DNA of 41,011 nt from Actinomycetota bacterium. Its GTDB lineage: Bacteria > Actinomycetota > UBA4738 > HRBIN12. The notes under the pieces were generated by a model that worked only from the letters and a program-made list of their open reading frames with translations, had not been told where the DNA came from and ran no database searches. Shown here one piece after another: positions 32,587-39,254 of this stretch. The translations under genes and the position numbers were made by a program. Location of the stretch: contig JAJPHY010000141.1 of NCBI GenBank assembly GCA_021325015.1, forward strand, positions 1 to 41,011. Direction: 5' to 3'. Every line of letters begins with the position of its first letter. The stretch's first letter is position 1.

Positions 32587-33845
32587 ACCGACTCCTGTAC
32601 GTGTGCCTCGACGGGCTGGGCGACGACCCGGTCCCCGAGCTCGACGACCGGACGCCGCTCGAAGCGGCCGACACGCCGCACCTGGACTCGCTCGCGGCGA
32701 GCGGGAGCACCGGCAGCGTGGTGACCGTCGGGCCCGGGATCGCGCCCGAGTCCGACATCGCGGTCTTCGCGATCCTGGGCTACGACCCGCGCGAGGAGCA
32801 CCCCGGCCGCGGCGTGGTCGAGGCGGTGGGGTCGGGGATGGACTTCCGCGACGGCGACCTCGCCTACCGGGTCAACTTCGCGACCGCGGACTGGCCGGCG
32901 ATCCTGGACCGCCGGGTCGGGCGCGACCTCTCCTCGGACGAGGCGCGGGCGCTCGCCGCCGAGGTCAACGAGAAGCTACGCCTCCCGAGCGCGACGTTCG
33001 AGCTGCGGGCCACCGTCGAGCACCGCGGCGTGCTCGTCATCCGGGCGGAGGACGGTCCGCTCTCGGCCGAGGTCACGAACACCGACCCGGCCTACCGCAA
33101 GGAGGGAGCGCTCGGGATCGCGCTCGAGACCTTCGAGCCGAAGGTGGCCCGGTGCGAGCCCCTGGAGGACTCCGACGGCGCCCGGCGGGCTGCCGAGCTC
33201 ACGAACGCGTTCGTCGAGGGCTCGGCGAAGGTGCTCGACGCCTCCGAGGTGAACCAGCGCCGCCGCGCGGCCGGCAAGCTGCCCGGCAACGTGATCCTCA
33301 CCAGGGACGGCGGCGACCACCGCCCGAGGCTGCAGGGCATCCGGGACCGGTTCGGCCCGTCCTGGGGGTGCTTCGTGGAGATGCCGGTCGAGCGCGGCAT
33401 CGCGGTGCTCCTCGGGATGGAGCCGGTCGACGCCCCCCGGCTCGTCGGGCCGGAGGACTACGCGCGATGGGCACAGCTCGCGGCGGAGGCGCTCGAGGGG
33501 TTCGACGCCCTGTACGTCCACATCAAGGGCCCGGACGTGCCGGCCCACGACGGTCGGGCGGAGGACAAGCGGGACGTCGTCTCGACCATCGACCGCGCCT
33601 TCTTCGGGGAGCTGCTGCCCGCGGTCGACCTCAGACGAACCGTGGTGGCCGTCACGGCCGACCACTCGACCTCGTGCGCGCGCAAGGCCCACACTGCGGA
33701 GCCGGTCCCGCTGCTCGTGAGCGGGGGCCCCGTGCGGCCGGACGGGGTCGGCGAGTTCGGCGAGCGGGCGTGCGCCGGAGGAGCGCTCGGCCTGCTCCGA
33801 GGGGTCGAGGTCCTGCCGCACCTCGTGCCGCTCCTGTCGTCGTAG
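32583..33845 (+). CDS. apgM: 2,3-bisphosphoglycerate-independent phosphoglycerate mutase, archaeal type
   Basis: A 420-aa metalloenzyme of the alkaline-phosphatase superfamily that interconverts 3- and 2-phosphoglycerate. The first metal site is CLDGLGDDP, the phospho-Ser region APESDIAVFAILGYDP, followed by HIKGPDVPAHDGRAEDK and the late metal site TADHSTSCARKAHTAEPVPLL. The family is commonest in archaea but occurs in scattered bacteria. GTG at 32583 overlaps the tpiA stop (GTGA), so it is a true member of the operon and completes the triose-to-2-phosphoglycerate segment. Confidence 0.93.
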   Translation: MNRLLYVCLDGLGDDPVPELDDRTPLEAADTPHLDSLAASGSTGSVVTVGPGIAPESDIAVFAILGYDPREEHPGRGVVEAVGSGMDFRDGDLAYRVNFATADWPAILDRRVGRDLSSDEARALAAEVNEKLRLPSATFELRATVEHRGVLVIRAEDGPLSAEVTNTDPAYRKEGALGIALETFEPKVARCEPLEDSDGARRAAELTNAFVEGSAKVLDASEVNQRRRAAGKLPGNVILTRDGGDHRPRLQGIRDRFGPSWGCFVEMPVERGIAVLLGMEPVDAPRLVGPEDYARWAQLAAEALEGFDALYVHIKGPDVPAHDGRAEDKRDVVSTIDRAFFGELLPAVDLRRTVVAVTADHSTSCARKAHTAEPVPLLVSGGPVRPDGVGEFGERACAGGALGLLRGVEVLPHLVPLLSS

Positions 33846-33870
33846 GCGTCACGGGCGCGCGGACCTCCAT

Positions 33871-33905
33871 CTCCGGAAGCAGCCCGGACGTATACTTCCG
33901 CGGAG
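33871..33905 (+). promoter_or_regulatory. promoter with overlapping inverted repeat ahead of the peptide transport genes
   Basis: A -10 box TATACT (33891-33896) overlaps an inverted repeat: CTCCGGAAG (33871-33879) pairs with CTTCCGCGGAG (33895-33905) across a 2-nt bulge. It may be an operator or the terminator of apgM. The next start (GTG 33952) has a GGAGGAGGG ribosome site, giving a leader of about 49 nt. Confidence 0.4.
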
Positions 33906-33951
33906 CAACCCGGGCCGGGGGCGGCCTTCGACGGAGGAGGGCATCACCGGG

Positions 33952-35016
33952 GTGGCACAGACGAGCGCCACGGAGCAGGCGGTCCAGCCTGCCTCGACCG
34001 CACCGCCGGGGGGCGAGGCACCCCAGCAGATCGTCGGCCGCTCTCCCTGGGACATCTTCTGGGGGCGGTTCCGTCAGGACAAGTTCGCGATCGGCGGTCT
34101 CGTCTTCATCGCGTTCCTCATCGTCCTCGCGCTGGTCGCCCCGCTGATCTCCAAGTACGTCGTCCACCACGGCCCGAACCAGCTCTTCGTGTTCACCGAG
34201 TTGAACGAGTTCGGGCTTCCCAAGGGCCCCAACGGCCACTTCTGGTTCGGAGCCGACACGTCCGGCCGCGACTTGTTCGTCCAGGTCCTCTACGGGGCAA
34301 GGACCTCGCTGATCGTGGCGTTCCTCGCCACCGGCATGGCCATGGTCATCGGGGTGATCATGGGGGTCGTCGCCGGGTTCTACCGCGGGAAAATCGACAC
34401 CTTCGTGTCGCGCCTGATCGACGTGGTGCTCTCGCTGCCGGTGCTGCTCCTCGCGCTCGGGCTCGTGTCCGCCTGCGGGCTGCAGAACAAGGGCTGCCTG
34501 GGGGGCCTCATCCGGCCGGGCCTGCTCCTCGTGAGCATGGTGATCGGGCTCTTCTCCTGGCCGTACATCGCCCGCATCGTGCGCGGCCAGGTGCTCTCGC
34601 TTCGCGAGAAGGAGTTCGTGGAGGCGGCCCGAGCCATGGGAGCCGGCGACGGCACGATCATGCTCCGGGAGATCCTGCCGAACATCGTGGCGCCGATCAT
34701 CGTGTACACCACGCTGATCATCCCCAGCAACGTGATCTTCGAGGCCACGCTCTCGTTCCTGGGGATCGGCGTCCCGGCGAGCACGCCCTCGTGGGGTCGG
34801 CAGCTCTCCGACGCCAGCAACGCGTTCAGCTACGCGTGGTGGACCATGGTCTTTCCCGGCCTGTTCCTCTTCGGGACGACGCTGGCGTTCAACCTCGTGG
34901 GCGACGGGCTCCGGGACGCCTTCGATCCGCGAGGGTTCGTGCGCACGTACAAGCAGAAGGAGAAGCGGAAGTCCCGGCGGAAGGAGGCCCGCGTCGCTCC
35001 GGAGGCCGCCTCCTAG
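33952..35016 (+). CDS. peptide/oligopeptide ABC transporter permease (DppC/OppC-like), copy 1
   Basis: A 354-aa inner-membrane permease. A cytoplasmic N-terminus ending in GRSPWDIFWGRFRQDKFA leads to the first helix (about 44-64), an outside loop with FWFGADTSGRDLFVQVLYGARTSL, then a five-helix BPD_transp_1 core. The ATPase-contact loop is EAARAMGAGDGTIMLREILPN. Two Cys (ACGLQNKGC) in an outside loop recur in copy 2. The tail is basic (KQKEKRKSRRKEA). GTG start with a strong ribosome site. It stands first in the region, before a binding protein and DppB, an unusual order. Confidence 0.9.
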   Translation: MAQTSATEQAVQPASTAPPGGEAPQQIVGRSPWDIFWGRFRQDKFAIGGLVFIAFLIVLALVAPLISKYVVHHGPNQLFVFTELNEFGLPKGPNGHFWFGADTSGRDLFVQVLYGARTSLIVAFLATGMAMVIGVIMGVVAGFYRGKIDTFVSRLIDVVLSLPVLLLALGLVSACGLQNKGCLGGLIRPGLLLVSMVIGLFSWPYIARIVRGQVLSLREKEFVEAARAMGAGDGTIMLREILPNIVAPIIVYTTLIIPSNVIFEATLSFLGIGVPASTPSWGRQLSDASNAFSYAWWTMVFPGLFLFGTTLAFNLVGDGLRDAFDPRGFVRTYKQKEKRKSRRKEARVAPEAAS

Positions 35017-35022
35017 GAGGCG
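35007..35022. repeat. 16-base perfect palindrome over the dppC copy 1 stop codon
   Basis: CGCCTCCT joined to AGGAGGCG with no loop, spanning the TAG at 35014-35016. It could act as a protein-binding site or a weak hairpin; function unknown. Confidence 0.35.
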
Positions 35023-35056
35023 CCGGTCGCGGGCCGAACCCACGAAAGGGGGGTCC

Positions 35057-36946
35057 ATGAGGCGATATGCCAAGGTGCTCGTCCTCGCGGTGGTCCTGGC
35101 GATGGGCGCCGTCGCCTGCGGGGGCGGGGGAGGGGGCGGGGGCAACGCCACGAGCAGCCCGTCCGGCGCCAAGCCGCAGAAGGGCGGAACGCTCAACATC
35201 GCCCAGCTCGGCGACGTGACGGCGGCCTTCGACCCGCAGAAGGAGTACTACCAGGTCTCGTTCGCCTACTACCAGTGCTGCCTGCTGCGGACGCTGCTCA
35301 GCTACAACGGCCAGGACTCCGCCCACGACGGCACGACCCTGTTCCCGGACCTCGCCACCGGGATGCCGGAGGTGTCCTCCGACAACCTGACGTGGACGTT
35401 CCACCTCAAGCAGGGCATCCATTACGCGCCCCCGATGCAGGACGTCGAGATCACCGCGCCCGACATCATCCGGGCGCTGTACCGGGAGGCCACGCCCTCG
35501 GTGGCGGCGGGCTACGGCTTCTACTACAACGTCATCCAGGGGTTCAGCGACTACGCGAACGGCAAGGCGAAGACCATCAGCGGGCTGTCGGCACCGGATG
35601 ACTTCACGCTCGTCGTCAAGCTGACCGAGCCCGCCGGCGACCTCGGGTACCGGTTCGCGCTCCCGGCCACGGCTCCGATCCCGCCGAGCCCCTCCGACCC
35701 GAAGGCCGTTCTCGGCGTGGCGACCGGCCACGACGACGACTACGGCCGGTTCCTGGTCGCGTCCGGCCCGTACATGTTCGAGGGTTCGGAGAACCTGGAC
35801 TTCTCGGTGGCGGCGTCGCAGCAAAAGCAGGTCGCCGGCTACGTGCCGAACAAGTCCTACTCGCTGGTGCGCAACCCGTCGTGGGACCCGTCCACCGACG
35901 ACCTCCGGCCCGCCTACGTAGACGCGATGCAGGTGCAGATCGGCGGTGACGAGTCCGTGCTCGACCAGAAGGTCGAGGCGGGCGAGGGCGACCTCGTGTT
36001 CGACACGTCGGCGCCCGAGCCGGAGTTCATCCAGAAGTTCCAGACCACGCCGGACCTGAAGGACCAGATCTTCATCGACCCGACCCAGGGCAACTACTAC
36101 GCGACGATGAACCTGGGAACGCCCCCGTTCGACGACATCCACGTCCGGAAGGCGGTCAACTACGCGATCGACAAGGACGGCTTCCGGAGGATCGGCGGAG
36201 GGCCGGCGACGGCCGAGATCGCGGGTCACTTCGTGCCCGACAGCATGCTCAACAACCTGTTGAAGGACTACAACCCGTACGCCACGCCCAACGACCAGGG
36301 CGCCGACACGCCGGACGGGCTGAACCTCGCCAAGCAGGAGATGGCGCAGTCGAAATACGACCACAACGGCGACGGGGTCTGCGACGACCCGGTCTGCAAG
36401 AACGTGCTGACCGTGGCCAACAACACCAAGACGGCACAGGCCCAGGCCTCGCTCATCCAGCAGAACCTGCAGAAGATCGGGATCACGCTCGACATCAAGT
36501 CGTTCACGCAGAGCGCGGCCTACGGAAAGGTCTTCGACCCGAAGAACCACATCGCGTTCACCACGGGATGGGCGGGCTGGCTGAAGGACTACCCGGACGC
36601 CTACACGTTCTTCTTCCCGGTGATGTACGGCCCGAACATCCTGGACCAGTACAACACCAACTACTCGATGGTCGGGGCGACCCCCGAGCAGATGAAGAAG
36701 TACGGGTACTCGGTCACACAGGTTCCGAGCATGGACGCGCAGATCGAGAAGTGCTTCCCGCTCACCGGCGACGCGCGCGTGCAGTGCTGGGCCGACGCCG
36801 ACAAGTACCTGATGGAGAACGTCGTGCCGATCATCCCGCTCGAGTTCTCCAACAACATCACGATCGTGTCCAGCCGGATCACGAACTGGACCTACTCGGC
36901 GTACAACGACAGCGCCTCGCTCGACTACCTGGCGATCGCGCAGTAG
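35057..36946 (+). CDS. peptide ABC transporter substrate-binding lipoprotein (SBP family 5), copy 1
   Basis: A 629-aa lipoprotein, longer than typical DppA (about 530). The signal peptide ends in lipobox GAVAC (Cys near residue 21), followed by a run of eight Gly. Family-5 features: KGGTLNIAQLGDV, LATGMPEVSSDNLTWTFHLK, DIHVRKAVNYAIDKD and AYTFFFPVMYGPN. Residues 435-447 hold a loop DHNGDGVCDDPVC that resembles a calcium-binding DxNxDG loop with two Cys; the same loop occurs in copy 2. The ligand is probably a peptide, but nickel, sugars and others are possible in this family. ATG at 35057 with AAAGGGGGG before it. Confidence 0.9.
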   Translation: MRRYAKVLVLAVVLAMGAVACGGGGGGGGNATSSPSGAKPQKGGTLNIAQLGDVTAAFDPQKEYYQVSFAYYQCCLLRTLLSYNGQDSAHDGTTLFPDLATGMPEVSSDNLTWTFHLKQGIHYAPPMQDVEITAPDIIRALYREATPSVAAGYGFYYNVIQGFSDYANGKAKTISGLSAPDDFTLVVKLTEPAGDLGYRFALPATAPIPPSPSDPKAVLGVATGHDDDYGRFLVASGPYMFEGSENLDFSVAASQQKQVAGYVPNKSYSLVRNPSWDPSTDDLRPAYVDAMQVQIGGDESVLDQKVEAGEGDLVFDTSAPEPEFIQKFQTTPDLKDQIFIDPTQGNYYATMNLGTPPFDDIHVRKAVNYAIDKDGFRRIGGGPATAEIAGHFVPDSMLNNLLKDYNPYATPNDQGADTPDGLNLAKQEMAQSKYDHNGDGVCDDPVCKNVLTVANNTKTAQAQASLIQQNLQKIGITLDIKSFTQSAAYGKVFDPKNHIAFTTGWAGWLKDYPDAYTFFFPVMYGPNILDQYNTNYSMVGATPEQMKKYGYSVTQVPSMDAQIEKCFPLTGDARVQCWADADKYLMENVVPIIPLEFSNNITIVSSRITNWTYSAYNDSASLDYLAIAQ

Positions 36947-36966
36947 CGAAGGAGGAATCGACAGAG

Positions 36967-37001
36967 CCGTGAGGGGCCGGCCGGCGACCGGCCCCTCACG
37001 G
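36967..37001 (+). terminator. strong hairpin between binding protein and permease B
   Basis: Perfect 14-bp arms, CCGTGAGGGGCCGG (36967-36980) and CCGGCCCCTCACGG (36988-37001), with a 7-nt loop. Placed 20 nt after the binding-protein stop, it could be a partial terminator or protect the upstream message, giving more binding protein than permease. No T-tract. Confidence 0.6.
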
Positions 37002-37030
37002 CGCACGGCGACGAAGGGACGCGGAACGCG

Positions 37031-38002
37031 ATGGGCAGGTACCTGATCCGGAGGATGCTCTTCTTCGTCCTCGTCCTGTTCGTCGTGTCGGTCGTGACCT
37101 TCATCATCTTCGTCAAGCTGCCGTCGGTGGATCCGGCCATCCGCGCGGCGGGTCGCCATCCCAGCCCGAGGCTGCTGGCGACCATCCGGCACAAGTTCGG
37201 TCTGGACCGGCCGCTCTACGTCCAGTACTGGAACTTCGCGAAGGGGCTCATCCCCCTCCCGGGCCTCTTCCTCAACAAGGAGGTCTACTTCTCGTACCAG
37301 AACCACGTGCCGGTGAGCGAAGACATCTACTCGCGGCTGCCGGTGACGATCACGCTGACCGTCGGGGCCGCCATCATCTGGCTCCTCATCGGCATCCCGA
37401 TCGGGGTGGTGTCGGCCATCAAGCCCCGGACGGCCATCGACCGTGCCGGGATGATCTTCGCCCTGTTCGGGGTGTCGGCGCCCGTCTTCTGGCTGGCGCT
37501 GCTCGCCCTGTACATCTTCTGGTTCAAGCTCGGGATCGCTCCCTCGAGTGGCATCCCGCCGGGGGAGTCGATCTGGGTGTCGATCCTGAAGGGTCGTTTC
37601 GTCTTGCCGTGGTTCACGCTCGCGCTGTCGACGGCGGCGTTCTACTCGCGCATGGTCCGCGGCAACCTGATGGAGGCGATGAGCGAGGACTACATCCGGA
37701 CGGCCCGGGCCAAGGGCCTGTCGGAGCGCCGGGTCATCTTCAAGCACGGCCTCCGAAGCGCGCTCACGCCGGTCGTGACGATGTTCGGGATGGACGTGGC
37801 CTTCCTGCTCGGTGGGGCGGTGGTCACCGAGACCGTCTTCCAGCTCCCGGGCATCGGCCAGTACGCGTGGACGGCCATCACGGTCAACGACTTCCCCCCG
37901 ATCATGGGCGTGACCGTGCTCGGCGCGCTGTTCATCGTGGTCGCCAACCTGCTCGTGGACATCGTGTACGCGTTCCTCGACCCCCGTGTCCGATACGCCT
38001 GA
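37031..38002 (+). CDS. peptide ABC transporter permease (DppB/OppB-like)
   Basis: A 323-aa inner-membrane permease with an N-terminal helix (MGRYLIRRMLFFVLVLFVVS) and five more in the transport core. Typical blocks are HKFGLDRPLYVQYWNFAKG, RLPVTITLTVGAAIIWLLIG, SAPVFWLALLALYIF and the ATPase-contact ARAKGLSERRVIFKHGLR. It ends FLDPRVRYA as most DppB proteins do. It should pair with a DppC; two DppC genes flank it. Confidence 0.94.
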   Translation: MGRYLIRRMLFFVLVLFVVSVVTFIIFVKLPSVDPAIRAAGRHPSPRLLATIRHKFGLDRPLYVQYWNFAKGLIPLPGLFLNKEVYFSYQNHVPVSEDIYSRLPVTITLTVGAAIIWLLIGIPIGVVSAIKPRTAIDRAGMIFALFGVSAPVFWLALLALYIFWFKLGIAPSSGIPPGESIWVSILKGRFVLPWFTLALSTAAFYSRMVRGNLMEAMSEDYIRTARAKGLSERRVIFKHGLRSALTPVVTMFGMDVAFLLGGAVVTETVFQLPGIGQYAWTAITVNDFPPIMGVTVLGALFIVVANLLVDIVYAFLDPRVRYA

Positions 38003-38094
38003 GCCCATCCCGGCGACCGCAGCCGTCCGGTTGCGGAATCCCGCCCCCGACAATCCCGCCCCATCCCGCCCCCCGTATCACAGGGTAGGTCCGT

Positions 38095-38112
38095 CCCGGG
38101 CGGCCGGGTTTT
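38095..38112 (+). terminator. small intrinsic terminator after permease B
   Basis: CCCGG (38095-38099), GCGG loop, CCGGG (38104-38108), directly followed by TTTT (38109-38112). It is the only hairpin in the window with a T-tract. The 168-nt gap 38003-38170 holds it and the promoter below. Confidence 0.5.
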
Positions 38113-38139
38113 GTGGCGCTCAGGGGCCTGTCATAGACT
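38111..38139 (+). promoter_or_regulatory. sigma-70-type promoter of the second peptide transport set
   Basis: TTGTGG (38111-38116), a 17-nt spacer and TAGACT (38134-38139), the best -35/-10 pair in the window. The expected leader of about 25 nt holds GGGAGCGGGG before the ATG at 38171. Confidence 0.6.
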
Positions 38140-38170
38140 TCGCGCTCGAGCGGGACTGCAGGGAGCGGGG

Positions 38171-39160
38171 ATGAGCCAGGTCGGGATGGACACGGTCGTG
38201 GAGTCCGCGGCTCCCGAGGCGGGGGAGCCCTCGGCACAGATCCTCGGCCGGTCCCCCTGGGAGCTCTTCTGGCGGCGCTTTCGGTCCGATCGGGTGGCGC
38301 TCGTGGCGCTCGCCTTCATCGTGTTCCTGGTGCTCATCGCCATCGCGGCCCCGGTGATCGCCGACCACGTCAACCACCACGGGCCCAACCAGCTCAATAC
38401 CGACCTCACGACCGCGATCGGCCTCCCCGCCGTCGGGCCGAGCAAGGCCTACTGGTTCGGCGTGGACACCGTCGGCCGCGACGTCTTCGTCCGAACCATG
38501 TACGGGGCCCGCACGTCCCTCCTGGTGGCGTTCATCGCGACGGGACTGTCCGTGGTGCTGGGGACCATCCTGGGCACGCTCGCCGGCTTCTTCGGTGGCT
38601 GGGTCGACACGGTCGTCTCGCGGGTCATCGACATCGTGCTCTCGCTCCCGATCCTGCTGCTTGCCATCGGGATCGCGGCCGCGTGCTCGATCACCGCCAA
38701 GGGCTGCTTCGGGGGGCTGATCCAGCCCGGGATCTCGCTGGTGGTGGCGATCATCGCGCTGTTCAGCTGGCCCTACATCGGGCGCATCGTTCGCGGTCAG
38801 GTCCTGTCGTTGCGGGAGAAGGAGTTCGTGGAGGCCGCCCGGGCCCAGGGTTTCACGAGCGCGGGCATCATGTTCCGCGAGATCCTTCCGAACCTCGCGG
38901 CCCCGATCATCGTCTACACGACACTGATCGTTCCCAGCAACATCATCTTCGAGGCGTCGCTGTCGTTTCTGGGAGTCGGCATCCCGCCGACGACGCCGTC
39001 CTGGGGACGGATGATCTCGGACGCCGCGAACGGGCAACTCTACACCGCGGCGTGGTGGATGTTGCTCGCGCCCGGCATCGCGCTCGTGCTCACGACCCTT
39101 GCCTTCAATCTGGTGGGCGACGGGCTGCGGGACGCGCTCGATCCGAGGATGGGCGGATGA
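38171..39160 (+). CDS. peptide ABC transporter permease (DppC/OppC-like), copy 2
   Basis: A 329-aa paralog of the permease at 33952, alike across most of its length: GRSPWELFWRRFRSDRVAL, HHGPNQLNTDL, WFGVDTVGRDVFVRTMYGARTSLLVAF, the two-Cys loop ACSITAKGC and LREKEFVEAARAQGF. It lacks the basic C-terminal tail of copy 1. ATG at 38171 is chosen for its ribosome site and because it follows a good promoter. The pair probably arose by duplication of a permease-binding protein unit, since each copy is followed by a binding protein. Confidence 0.93.
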   Translation: MSQVGMDTVVESAAPEAGEPSAQILGRSPWELFWRRFRSDRVALVALAFIVFLVLIAIAAPVIADHVNHHGPNQLNTDLTTAIGLPAVGPSKAYWFGVDTVGRDVFVRTMYGARTSLLVAFIATGLSVVLGTILGTLAGFFGGWVDTVVSRVIDIVLSLPILLLAIGIAAACSITAKGCFGGLIQPGISLVVAIIALFSWPYIGRIVRGQVLSLREKEFVEAARAQGFTSAGIMFREILPNLAAPIIVYTTLIVPSNIIFEASLSFLGVGIPPTTPSWGRMISDAANGQLYTAAWWMLLAPGIALVLTTLAFNLVGDGLRDALDPRMGG

Positions 39161-39254
39161 GAGGAACGCACACAGAGAGGAGGTCGATCTCGGCGCACAT
39201 GAACGTGGGAAGCGACACCATCGAAGTCATCTGGGAACGGAAGAGAGGGGGGAC

